Part shown: piece after piece, positions 46,701-57,350 of the stretch
Layout of the letters: each line of letters opens with the position of its first letter
Numbering within the stretch: the first letter of the stretch is position 1
Assembly (NCBI GenBank): GCA_028826165.1
Contig: JAPDFW010000063.1
Location: 1,302,001 to 1,366,000, forward strand
Direction of reading: 5' to 3'
From: Anaeramoeba ignava
Lineage: Eukaryota > Metamonada > Anaeramoebidae
DNA: 64,000 nt
The notes under the pieces: generated by a model
What the model saw: only the letters and a program-made list of their open reading frames with translations
Told to the model about the DNA's origin: nothing
Database searches by the model: none
Position numbers and translations under genes: made by a program

Positions 46701-48244
46701 ATTATTTAAATCATGAATTATTTAAATTAAAAATTATTTAAATTAGAAAATGCATCTCAAATTACAAAGTTAAAAGGAATTGAATTAATTGTTAAAGCAA
46801 TGACTATTTTTCCAAATGTTGAAAGTATTCATTTTCATGGATGTCGAGTTTTAGCAAATCTTTCTGAAAATAATAAAAGTAAATTTCTCAATAACAAAAA
46901 ATCAAAAAAATTTTCATTAACAAAAAAAACAACAATTTAGAAAATGCAATTCAAATTACAAAGTTAAAAGGAATCGAATTAATTGTTAAAGCAATGGCTA
47001 ATTTCCCAGATAGTGAAAATGTTCAAATTCATGGATGTCGAGTTTTAGCAAATCTTTCTGAAAATAATAAAAGTAAATTTCTCAATAACAAAAATCAAAA
47101 ATCCAAAATTAAAATTAAAAAAAAAAAATTAGAAATTGTAACTCAAATTGGCAAAACAAAAGCAATTGAAACAATTATTTTAGCAATGAATATCTTCTCA
47201 AACAATGAAGATCTTCAATCTAAAGGATGCAAAGCTTTAGGGAACATTTCAAAAGAAAATAAAAGTAAATTTTTTTAAATTAAGCAAAACAATTTACATG
47301 ACAATTTATAAAATTCAAAAAAATCCAAAACAAAAAACAATTAGAAAATGCAAATCAAATTTCTAAAATCAAAGGAATTGAAACAATTATTCAAGCAATT
47401 CATAATTTCCCAAATAATCCAAATATTCAATTTTATGGATCTCGAGTTTTAGGCAATATTGCTGAAAATAGTAAAGGTAAATCAAATCAAAATCAAAATC
47501 AAAATCAAAATCAAAATCAAAATCAAATCAAAATCAAAATTCAAATCAAAATTCAAATCAAAATCAAAATCAAAATCAAAATCAAAATCAAAATTAAAAT
47601 CAAAATTCAAATCAAAATCAAAATCAAAATCAAAATCAAAAAAATCAAATCAAAAAATCAAAATCAAAATCAAAATCAAAATTTTATAATTGATAAAACA
47701 ATTTAAAATAAAAAAATTATAGACAATTCAACTCAAATTAACAAATTGAAAGGAATTGAACCAATTATTAAAGCAATGGCTAATTTCCCAGATAATGGAA
47801 ATGTTCAATATCATGGATGTAGAACTTTAGGAAATCTTTGTGAAAACAATAAAGGTAAATTTTTATTAACAAAACATTTCCAATAACAAAACATTTCCAA
47901 TAACAAAAAAAAAACACACAATAGATATTCAAAATCAAATCAAAGAGTTACGAGGAATTGAACCAATTATGAAATGCATGAATGATTTCCCAAATGTTGA
48001 GTATATTCAAGAGAAATGTTGTTTTGCTATTTTTCATCTTTCTAACAATAAAGGTAATTAAATTCTTAAATTTTTAAATTTTTAAATTCTTAAATTCTTA
48101 AATTCTAAATTTTAAATAGATAATAAAACTCAAATCAAATCATTAAATGGATTAGAATTAATTTTGAAATCAACAATTAAATTTCCAGAAAATCAAAATA
48201 TCCAAAAATGGGGAAAAGATTTATTAAAAGATCTCGTTAATTGA
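43741..48244 (+). CDS. Armadillo-repeat protein, one repeat per exon
   Basis: Exon 1 (43741..44522) encodes a Pro/Lys/Gln-rich start (repeats of KPQLPP) and a coiled coil (QLEFILTEKEEKIKKLQYQ); it needs one A removed near 43911. Sixteen exons follow, each encoding one armadillo-like repeat: 44784..44894, 44960..45112, 45199..45327, 45414..45542, 45622..45753, 45834..45962, 46096..46227, 46298..46429, 46557..46688, 46747..46878, 46941..47072, 47133..47264, 47345..47476, 47723..47854, 47925..48053, 48120..48244. Nine are exactly 132 nt and every intron is phase 1. A typical repeat reads QITKLKGIELIVKAM, then NFP, then HGCRVLANLSENNK. Total about 957 aa. Such repeats usually bind peptides; the partner is unknown. 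Repeats 9 and 10 are nearly identical including flanking intron. Confidence 0.9.
44524..44780. repeat. ATTAATTTAAAT 12-bp array in armadillo intron 1
   Basis: The tract happens to stay open in frame (Asn-Ile-Asn-Leu repeats) but is bounded by a phase-1 donor AAGTAAAATC and acceptor TTCTTTTAG matching all other introns of the gene, so it is called intron. Confidence 0.75.
47480..47690. repeat. AAAATC hexamer tract in an armadillo-gene intron
   Basis: About 200 bp of AAAATC/AAATC units lengthen the intron between exons at 47476 and 47723; the other repeat-exon introns are about 58 to 245 bp. Confidence 0.85.
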
Positions 48245-48374
48245 TTCTTTTTTTTTAATTTTTTAATTTTTTAATTTTTTAATTTTTTAACAAATCAGAA
48301 AAAAATAAATCCAAAATTCAAAATTCAAAATTCAAAATTCAAAAATTGCTTTATTTTTGTTATTTTTGTTGTTT

Positions 48375-49745
48375 TTAATCTTTTAAAAGATCATTCAAAA
48401 GATCAATTTCTCTTTTTAATTTTTCATCACCAATTATTGAAATTTCAGTTTTCAAATATTCCAAAAATTTTTGACCTTTTTCTTTATCATTAACTTTATG
48501 AAATTTCTTAACTAAATCAACCAAACGAATTAATAAAATAGCTTTTCTAATACTTTTATCTTCAAAAAATTCATTTTGATTTTGATTCAATTCAGGAAAA
48601 ATAACATTATTAACTTCTTTAAAATCATTTCCATATTTATCCTTATAAGTAACAACAATATTCAAAGGAATTCCATCAGCAACAGATTTATCCATTTTAA
48701 GCAATAAAACAGCACCTTGAGCCTCACCATTCTCATTTACATCACTTGGCATTGCTGTTGAAATCTCAGCAACTGTTGTATCCTTCTTTGTTTCTGAATC
48801 AGGTGATCCATAAATTGATTGAATTTTTGCTCCTTCAACTTTAACTTCAATATCAAAACAAATAGGTGTCATAATATAATCAAATTCGGTATCCATTCTT
48901 CTTTTGAATTCGGAAGATGAATTAACTGAATAATAATTAGCTCCTTTTGTTTTTGTGATGATATCAATTAATTCTGTATTAAAATCAACTCCAATCCCAA
49001 TAAAAGTTGTGTAAATCTTTTTTTCAGCTGATTTTTTTGTAAGTGAAAATAATCCATCACTTCTTGTTTCTCCAGTTGTTGGATGAGCATCTGTTAAATA
49101 AAGAATTCTGTTTTCATATTCTTTCATTTCGTCTCCTTTGAATTTTTTCAAGTGATTTTCAATCATTCTTGATCCTTCAATAAATCCTTCTTCGAGATTA
49201 GTTCCTCCTCTTGTATTTAATTCCTTCATTGTTTTTTTGAATTTTTCCATATCCATTTCCCCAAATTTTTGGAAAGGAATCAAAACTTCAGCATCATCAT
49301 CAAAAATAACAATTCCCAAATAATCATCTTCTTTTAAATGTTCAGTTAATCCAATTATAGTTCTTTTTGCGACTTCTAATTTACTTGAAGTGTTTTCATT
49401 TCTTTTCCATTCACCAGTAAAAGACATACTCATTGAACCTGAAATATCCAAAACAATCACACAATTAATTAAAGGTCTTCCAAATTTCTTTATTCCTTCT
49501 CCATCATATTTGGATTTCATCATAAGTGATAAATAATATTCTTTTTCTTTTGTTTCTAAATTTTCTGTTATTGCACAAAAGGGTTGAACTGCCATTAGTT
49601 TCTCTTCTTCTGGTTTTCCTACATTGAAATAATATTCTGAAAATAATCCATGATAAGTAATTGAATTTTCAACTACTGTTTGGTTTTTTTGAACATTTAT
49701 TCTGAAATTTGTTATATCTTGAGCTCCTCCAAATGAATTTTGCAT
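48375..49745 (-). CDS. von Willebrand factor A domain protein
   Basis: Single exon, 456 aa. The central A domain (about residues 92-270) has a complete metal-ion-dependent adhesion site: CVIVLDISGSMSMS for the DxSxS motif, the threonine in TRGGTNLEEG, and the aspartate in ILYLTDAHPTTGETRSDG. Around it are an N-terminal beta-rich region (YHGLFSEYYFNVGKPEEE) and a C-terminal beta domain plus helices ending in a Lys/Glu/Leu-rich tail, an arrangement shared with cytosolic VWA proteins of protists and bacteria. No signal peptide or membrane segment is seen, so it is probably intracellular and mediates protein contacts. It is convergent with the armadillo gene, 130 bp between stops. Partner unknown. 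Confidence 0.9.
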   Translation of the reverse strand: MQNSFGGAQDITNFRINVQKNQTVVENSITYHGLFSEYYFNVGKPEEEKLMAVQPFCAITENLETKEKEYYLSLMMKSKYDGEGIKKFGRPLINCVIVLDISGSMSMSFTGEWKRNENTSSKLEVAKRTIIGLTEHLKEDDYLGIVIFDDDAEVLIPFQKFGEMDMEKFKKTMKELNTRGGTNLEEGFIEGSRMIENHLKKFKGDEMKEYENRILYLTDAHPTTGETRSDGLFSLTKKSAEKKIYTTFIGIGVDFNTELIDIITKTKGANYYSVNSSSEFKRRMDTEFDYIMTPICFDIEVKVEGAKIQSIYGSPDSETKKDTTVAEISTAMPSDVNENGEAQGAVLLLKMDKSVADGIPLNIVVTYKDKYGNDFKEVNNVIFPELNQNQNEFFEDKSIRKAILLIRLVDLVKKFHKVNDKEKGQKFLEYLKTEISIIGDEKLKREIDLLNDLLKD

Positions 49746-49874
49746 TTTTTGTTTTTTTTTATTTAATTAAAATGAGAAAAATGAAAAGTTAAATTGATCC
49801 AAAAAAAAAAATTTTTTTTTTCTTAAAGTGAGAACTAAAATTTTAAACTTAAAAAAAAGCTAGAAAACAAATTT

Positions 49875-51530
49875 CGCATTTATAAATTATTTATTTGATT
49901 AATTTTAAATATAATTTTAAATTAATATATTATTGATTATTATTAAATATTTTAGATATTTTATTTATTAAATATTTTAATTAAATAAATAATAAGAAAT
50001 TAATTAATATTTAATTAATATTTAAATTATAAATTATTTATTTAATTAATTTTAAATATAATTTTAAATTAATATATTATTGATTATTATTAAATATTTT
50101 AGATATTTTATTTATTAAATATTTTAATCAAATAAATAATAAGAAATTAATTAATATTTAATTAATATTTAAATTATAAATTATTTATTTAATTAATTTT
50201 AAATATAATTTTAAATTAATATTTATATTGATTATTATTTATTGAATATTTTTGATATTTGATTATTATTAAATATTTTAATCAAATAAATAATAAAGAA
50301 ATTAATTAATATTTAATTAATATTTAAATTATAAATTATTTATTTAATTAATTTTAAATATTATTTTAAATTAATATATTATTGATTATTATTGAATATT
50401 TTAGATATTTTATTTATTAAATATTTTAATTAAATAAATAATAAGAAATAAATTAATATTTAATTAATATTTAAATTATAAATTATTTATTTAATTAATT
50501 TTTAAATATTATTTTAAATTAATATATTATTGATTATTATTGAATATTTTAGATATTTTATTTATTAAATATTTTATTCCTAAATAAATAATAAGAAATA
50601 AATTAATATTTAATTAATATTTAAATTATAAATTATTTATTTAATTAATTTTAAATATTATTTTAAATTAATATATTATTGATTATTATTGAATATTTTT
50701 GATATTTTATTTATTAAATATTTTAATTAAATAAATAATAAGAAATAAATTAATATTTAATTAATATTTAAATTATAAATTATTTATTTAATTAATTTTA
50801 AATATTATTTTAAATTAATATATTATTAGATTATTATTGAATATTTTTAGATATTTTATTTATTAAATATTTTAACAAATAAATAATAAGAAATTAAAAT
50901 ATTTAATTAAATTTAAATTATAAATTATTTATTTAATATTTTAAATAATTTTAAATTAATATATTATTGATTATTGAATATTTTAGATATTTTATTTATT
51001 AAATAATTTTAAGAAATAAATAATATTTTTAAATTTAAATTATAAATTATTTATTTGGTTAATTTTAAATATTATTTTAAATTAATATATTATTATTATT
51101 ATTTAATATTTTTGATATTTTATTTATTAAATATTTTAATTAAATAAATAATAAGAAAATAAATTAATATTTAATTAATATTTAAATTATAAATTATTTA
51201 TTTTATTAATTTTAAATATTATTTTTTAATATATATTATTTTAAATATTTTAATATTTTATTTATTAAATATTTTAATTAAATAAATAATAAGAAATAAA
51301 TTAATATTTAATTAATATTTTTTTAAATTATTTTTTTATTAATTTTAAAATTATTTTAAATTAAATAAATAATAAGAAATATTTTAGATATTTATTTAAT
51401 TAATATTTAAATTATAAATTATTTATAAATTAATTTAATTTTTAAAAATTTATAAATTTTAAATTAATATATTATTGATTATTATTGAATATTTTAGATA
51501 TTTTATTTATTAAATATTTTAATTAAATAA
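49875..51530. repeat. About 146-bp satellite upstream of histone H3 copy 2
   Basis: Eleven or so copies of the same AT unit found before copy 1, recognisable by AATAAATAATAAGAAATTAA and TTAAATTATAAATTATTT. Copies near 51190-51420 are truncated and rearranged. It separates the VWA gene start from the histone promoter. Confidence 0.9.
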
Positions 51531-51542
51531 AATCAAAACACT

Positions 51543-51624
51543 ATTATCCAATAAATTAAGAGATTTAAAAATAATAAAAATCGAAAATTATTGGATAATA
51601 TTTGATTAAAAAAAAATATAAAAA
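51543..51624 (+). promoter_or_regulatory. Histone H3 copy 2 promoter: inverted CCAAT repeat and TATA-like box
   Basis: ATTATCCAATAA at 51543-51554 and TTATTGGATAAT at 51588-51599, followed by TATAAAAA at 51617-51624. It differs from copy 1 by about one substitution (TCAAAAATTA to TCGAAAATTA) and a one-base A-run change. Confidence 0.65.
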
Positions 51625-51712
51625 GGAAAAAATAAATTTTTTATTTCATTTTTTCATTTTTTATTTTATTTTCAAATTTATTTTTTATTAATTAATTAAT
51701 TTTTAAAAAAAA

Positions 51713-52285
51713 ATGGCAAGAACAAAATCAACTGGAAAAAAATCAACAAGTGGAAAAAGACCACATAGAGGATCAAAAGGTCAAAAAGGTCAAAAAACTG
51801 CACAAAAAGGACAAAAAGCAAGAAAAGGACAAAAAGCACAAAAAGGTCAAAAAGGTCAAAAAACTGGACAAAAAGCACAAAAAGGACAAAAAACAGCACA
51901 AAAAGCAAGAAAAGGACAAAAAGGACAAAAAGGTCATAAAACAGCACAAAAAGGACAAAAAGGAAAAAAAAGTTCAGTTGCAGCAAAAAGACAAAGAAGA
52001 GTTAAACCAGGAACAGTTGCAACAAGAGAAATTAAAAAATATCAAAAATCAACTGAATTATTATTAAGAAAATTACCATTTCAAAGATTAGTAAGAGATA
52101 TTGCACATGAACATAAATCAGATTTAAGATTTCAAAGTGCAGCTATTGCAGCTTTACAAGAAGCAACTGAAGCATTTATTGTTGAAGTTTTAGAAGATAC
52201 AAATTTATGTGCACTTCATGCTAAAAGAGTTACAATTATGAAAAATGATCTTGATTTAGTTAAAAAAATTCGTTCAAATCTTTAA
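51713..52285 (+). CDS. Histone H3 variant with extended KGQ-repeat tail, copy 2
   Basis: Encodes the same 190-aa protein as the gene at 42903. I see only three base differences in the coding region, all synonymous (Thr ACA/ACT near the first KTAQ, Gly GGA/GGT before HKTAQ, Thr ACT/ACA in EDTN). The 5' flank to the satellite and about 100 bp of 3' flank are also conserved, so the duplicated unit is larger than the gene. Same orientation, 8.8 kb apart. Recent duplication or ongoing gene conversion would explain the identity. See copy 1 for domain details. Confidence 0.95.
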   Translation: MARTKSTGKKSTSGKRPHRGSKGQKGQKTAQKGQKARKGQKAQKGQKGQKTGQKAQKGQKTAQKARKGQKGQKGHKTAQKGQKGKKSSVAAKRQRRVKPGTVATREIKKYQKSTELLLRKLPFQRLVRDIAHEHKSDLRFQSAAIAALQEATEAFIVEVLEDTNLCALHAKRVTIMKNDLDLVKKIRSNL

Positions 52286-52514
52286 ATTTAAATTTAATTT
52301 CTAATTCTAATTTTAATTCTAATTCAAATTTCCAATTTTATTTCTTTTTTTAATTTGTTTTTCTTTTTTCTTTTTTTTTTAATTTGAAATAATAAAAAAA
52401 TCCAAAAATTAAATTTAATTAAATTTTGTTTTTATTTTAATTAATTTTGTTAATTGAAAAGAAAAAAGAAATTAATTTTAATTTTAATTTTAATTTTAAT
52501 TTTTAATTTTAATT

Positions 52515-55314
52515 TTAATTAATTCTTGTTGATAATCTTGTTGCTTGTTTAATTATTGAAGGTTCATTTGAATAATTTTGGAAAATAAAATCAAGAATTT
52601 CTTTTAATTGTTGATTTTTTAATTGTTCAATATTTTCTATTTAAAAATTAAAAATTAAAAATTAAAATTAAAATTAAAATTAAAAATAAAAATTAAAATA
52701 AAAATTAAAAAATACCTTCAATAGAAGCAATATTTGCTAAAGCTCCACAAGCATATTTTAAAACTTTTTCATTATTTTTATGATTAATCATTGAATTTAA
52801 AATTAACTTAATTCCTTGATTTTGTGCAATAATTCTTTTATTTTCTTCATTAACAGCTAAATTCCATAATGATCCACATGCATTAGCTTGTAATTCTCCA
52901 TTTTTAGGATGAAATTTCATTGATTCCAAAATAGATTGAATTCCATTATGTTCAACAATAATATTCCTATTACGTTCAGTTACTTCAAGAACCCATAAAG
53001 CTGCACATGAATAAGTTTGAAGAAATGAATTTTTTCTGAAATTTTCCATTGTGTTTAAAATTAATAAAATCCCATTTAAATTTGCAATTATTTGTCTGTT
53101 TTCTGTTGAATATTGTGATATTTCCCATAATGTATGAATTGCAAATGATTGAATTTGTGGATTTTGTTGGTTCATTTTCATTGCTTCTAAAATGATTTGG
53201 ATTCCTTTTTGATCTGCAATTTTTGGTTTATTATCACTTCCTCTTGAAATAATTTCAATTGTTGATAAAACACTTGGTAAAGTATTCAAAGGAAACATTC
53301 TAATTGCTCGAAATAATTCACTTAATAATTCTTCAGCTAATGGAATTTTAATATTCTTTCGATTTGAATATTCATCAACAAATTTCTCAATAATTGATAA
53401 TTTTGTTTCCCATAAAAGTCTTGATTTCATAGCTTCGGAAAGAACACTTAAATGTTTTGAAACATCATTTTCTGTAAATTGTTGATTGATTTGTGCTAAT
53501 AAAATAAATGGAAGTTGAACCGAATAAGAAATCATTCTTGATATTTTGTTTTCCACATTTCCAAAATGAATTCTTCCATCATCAACATAGTAAAATCTTT
53601 GTAATAAGATACTTATTAATTTTCTTCCTGAATGTGCAATTTTTGTATCAACATTAACTTGTGAAAAACATGAAACAAAAAGTAATTCTTTTGAGAAAAT
53701 ATCACTTGTAATTTTTGATATTGTTGGAAAACATGCAAATATTAATGCAATTTTATGAAGAATTGCTCTTATTTTCTGTTCTTCTGTTTGAATCAAGTTT
53801 TTTTGATTTAAAATTATTGGAACACATTTTTTAAGAAGGATATTTGCACATAAAAGAAGTTCATCTTCATCTCTGGTTGATAAAAATAAGTGATTATAAA
53901 TTACGTTTACAAAATGTTCACAAAATGAAGGTGTAATATCTCGATTTTCATTAAATTGATCAATCATTCCTTCATAATATTCATCTGCTTTTTCTATTGG
54001 AATACCTAATTTTTTTAAAAATTCATTTTAAAAATTCATTTTGAAAATTAAATAAAATTATAATTTATAATTTACCATAATCAAAATATTGTTCAACTTG
54101 ATAATAACTTTTTTGAGAAACAAGAACTTGAATAAAACGATCAATTAAATCAGGATTAAAATCATTAACAAGTTTTAATTTAGTCATTAATTGAGGATTA
54201 TCAACAGGAAAAACTTTTAAGAATTCAGGTGCATTTTCAAACAATGAAATAACAATTTTTGGAAGATCTGAATGAAGTAAATAAAGAATTAATTTGTATT
54301 TTTTTTTATCATTTAAATTTGAAAGTGAATCATTAAATGTTTTAGATCCAATTCCATTCATTTGTTTCTCAAGAAAATTTCCCATTAATGTTTGAGATTC
54401 TTGTTTAATTGTAATGTTAGTTTCATGTGGAAGAAAACTAACAAATGAAATTATTGAATCAATTTGTTCATTTACATTTTTCTTAATAAGATTTTTAAAA
54501 AACTAATTTTCAAATTAAAATTCATTTTCAAATTAAAATTCATTTTGAAATTAAAATTCATTTTGAAATTAAAATTCATTTTCAAATTAAAATTAATATT
54601 CATTTTAAAATTAAAATTCAAATTAAAATTAAAATTAAAATTAAAATTAAAATTAAAATTAAAATTCATTTTGAAATTAATATTCATTTTGAAATTAAAA
54701 TTCATTTTCAAATTAAAATTCATTTTGAAATTAAAATTCATTTTGAAATTAATATTAAAATTCATTTTCAAATTATAAATAAAATTCAAATTCATTTTCA
54801 AATTAAAATTAAAATTAAAATTCAAATTAAAATTAATATTCAAATTAAAATTCATTTTCAAATTAAAATTCATTTTGAAATTAAAATTCATTTTGAAATT
54901 AAAATTCATTTTGAAATTCAAATTCATTTTCAAATTAAAATTATAATTAATATTCAAATTATAATTTAAATTCATTTTGAAATTAAAAAGATTTTAATTT
55001 GTTTTTGTTTTTGTTTTTGTTTTTGTTTTTGCTTTTTTCGCTTTTAATAAAAAAAAATTTACTTGATTTGCTTCATTTATAAGAAATTGAGTAACTTGTT
55101 GTTGGATTTTTAAATTAAGAAAAGTGGTTGATTGGTCAATTAATTCATTTGTTTCTGGATTAATCCATTGAGTTTTTTGTAAAGTGCTTCTGTCAAATGT
55201 TTCTCCAGTTTGTAAAGTAATTGGTTCTAAAAAAATATGATTTGTTGTTGGATCAATTAAAGTAACTGGTATTTTGACATTTAATTCTGATAAAAGATAA
55301 TTTGAAATTGACAT
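52515..55314 (-). CDS. U-box/armadillo protein, probable E3 ubiquitin ligase
   Basis: Model: complement(join(52515..52636, 52716..54005, 54076..54502, 55063..55314)), 2091 nt or 696 aa, all GT-AG and in phase. Exon 1 encodes a U-box (VTLIDPTTNHIFLEPITLQT, GETFDRSTLQ, WINPETNELI), which lacks zinc ligands and recruits E2 enzymes. Exons 2-3 are helical without a recognised domain. The end carries about four armadillo repeats (IQIILEAMKMNQQNP, IHTLWEISQ; IQSILESMKFHP, ACGSLWNLAVNEENK; ALANIAS). This U-box plus ARM layout resembles plant PUB ligases. A UBE2H-type E2 lies divergently 320 bp away, though pairing is only a suggestion. Intron 1 is a repeat tract. Confidence 0.87.
54503..54985. repeat. 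TTCATTTTGAAATTAAAA 18-bp repeat in U-box gene intron 1
   Basis: About 0.48 kb alternating TTCATTTTGAAATTAAAA and TTCATTTTCAAATTAAAA with short AAATTA runs. TTCATTTTGAA is partly self-complementary, so the tract can fold. Frames on both strands are artefacts. Confidence 0.9.
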
Positions 55315-55634
55315 TGATTAAATTGTAAAAAATGTGTAGAAAATGTTTTTTTTTGTTTTTTAAAAAGAAGAAAAAATGAAAAATGAATTTTGATAAAAAA
55401 AATTTTTTTTAATTTTTTTCATTTTTTCATTTTTTCATTTTTCATTTTTTTCATTTTTTCATTTTTTCATTTTATAAATTTTATAATTTTTTTAATGAAT
55501 AACTCAACTAAAAGAAAACAAAAAGATGTTCTTGCTTTGTAATTATTTAACAATTTAAAAAAGAAAAAGAAAAAAGAAAAAAGAAAAAATTTAAATTAAT
55601 TTTAAAATAAAATTTCAAAAAAAAAACAAAAAGA
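55315..55634. promoter_or_regulatory. Divergent region between U-box ligase and E2 genes
   Basis: 320 bp holding both promoters. It contains a block of TTTTTTCATTTTTTCATT repeats near 55415-55475 and A-rich leader before 55635. No defined element is recognised. Confidence 0.45.
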
Positions 55635-57078
55635 ATGAAAACAAATTTTGAAGTAAAACTTGAAAATGAAAATGATTTATCCGTTTTCACAGTTAAATTC
55701 CATGGACCAGCAGATAGTAATTATGAAAATAATAATTAAAAAAAATGATTTCAAATTGAAAAAAAAATTTTAAATAAAAAAATCAATAACATTTTTTGTT
55801 GAATAAAAAATAATTCTTATTATTCAATATATAACCCACATTAGCCCCATATGAAGGAGGTGTTTGGGATGTAAGAGTTCAATTACCTGATCAATATCCA
55901 TTTAAATCACCTTCAATAGGGTTTCTAAATAGAATCTATCACCCGAACATTGAGTTCAGGTAAATTCAAATTTTTTTAATTCATTTTAAATTTTTTTGAT
56001 CTTTGGAATTTTGCAAACTTAATAAATTTAGTTCAGGTGCTGTTTGTTTAGATGTAATAAATCAAGCATGGAGTCCAATGTTTGGTAATTTTTAATTTTA
56101 TTTTTTTCAGTTTTTTTTTTAAATTTTTTCATTCTTTTTTTTTTATTAGAAATTAAACATGTTTTTGAAGTTTTTCTTCCTCAATTATTATTATATCCAA
56201 ATCCAAGTGATCCTTTAAATAGAGAAGCTGCTAATTTATTATCTTCAAATAAAAATCAATATGATCTTATTGTTAAAAGTACATTCAAAAATGAAAAATT
56301 TAAATCAATTTAAAATGAAAAATTTAAATCAATTAAAAATGAAAAATTTAAATCAATTAAAAATTAAAAATTTAAATCAATTAAAATGAAAAATTAAATC
56401 AATTTAAAATTAAAAATTTAAATCAATTTAAAATGAAAAATTTAAATCAATTTAAAATTAAAAATTTAAATCAATTTAAAATGAAAAATTTAAATCAATT
56501 TAAAATGAAAAATTTAAATCAATTTAAAAATGAAAAATTTAAATTAATTAAAAATGAAAAATTTAAATCAATTAAAAATTAAAAATTAAATCAATTAAAA
56601 ATGAAAAATTTAAATCAATTAAAAATGAGAAATTTAAATCAATTTAAAAATGAAAAATTTAAATTAATTTAAAATGAAAAATTTAAATTAATTTAAAAAT
56701 GAAAAATTTAAATCAATTAAAAATGAAAAATTTAAATTAATTTAAAATTAAAAATTTAAATTAATTTAAAATGAAAAATTTAAATCAATTAAAAATGGAA
56801 AATTTAAATCAATTTAAAATGAAAAATTTAAATCAATTTAAAATGGAAAATTTAAATCAATTAAATTCTTCATTCCCCTTTTTTTTAAAGAATTTGTCCA
56901 ACAATATGCAAAACCAAAAAATCAAGATTCAAAAATACATGAAAATACAAATGAATCCAACAAAAAAGAGGAAATAAGTGCTGAGGTTACTGTAAGTGAT
57001 ATTTCAGATTTAAGTGATGATCCAGATTCTTTATATGATTCTATGTATGGTTCAACAAATCGTTCAAATTTAAACTAA
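55635..57078 (+). CDS. UBE2H: Ubiquitin-conjugating enzyme E2, UBE2H type
   Basis: Transfers ubiquitin from E1 to substrates or E3s. Exons 55635..55716, 55845..55959, 56032..56084, 56150..56278, 56891..57078: 567 nt or 188 aa (human UBE2H has 183). Sequence follows UBE2H closely: VKFHGPAD joined to [28 protein letters not shown], the HPN motif in YHPNIEF, and the catalytic cysteine in [18 protein letters not shown]. Then come [25 protein letters not shown] joined to [10 protein letters not shown], and an acidic Ser/Asp-rich tail ([14 protein letters not shown]) like that of UBE2H/Ubc8. Ubc8/UBE2H works with the GID/CTLH ligase in relatives. All junctions are GT-AG and in phase. Intron 4 is a repeat. 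Confidence 0.95.
56282..56868. repeat. AAAATGAAAAATTTAAATCAATTT 23-24-bp repeat in UBE2H intron 4
   Basis: About 25 copies, differing as TAAAAATG, TTAAAATG or TTAAAATT at the unit start. The unit resembles the last bases of exon 4 plus the start of the intron (CATTCAAAAATGAAAAATTT), which suggests it grew from the exon edge. Confidence 0.88.
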
Positions 57079-57211
57079 ACAAAGAAAAACTAAATAAATT
57101 CTTTTTTTTTTTTCATTTAAATTTTTTTAAAAAGAAATAAATTTTCATTTTTAAATCAATTATTTCAATTTGGTTTTTGATTTAATTTAATTTAATTTAA
57201 AAAAAAGTTCG
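57079..57211. other. Convergent 3' spacer between UBE2H and DENN protein 2
   Basis: A/T runs, with no gene seen. The stretch 57212-57350 would be coding for DENN protein 2 if its frame break at 57351-57356 is accepted. Confidence 0.5.
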
Positions 57212-57350
57212 CTAAATTAATTCAACTCTTTGATTTCTTTTATTTTTTTCGTAAATTAGAGAATTTTTTTTTCCTAATGTTTCAAAGAATTGTAATTTTG
57301 ATTCAAGTTTTGGATTTATACTTTTTGTTACATGACCAATTTGTGGATAT

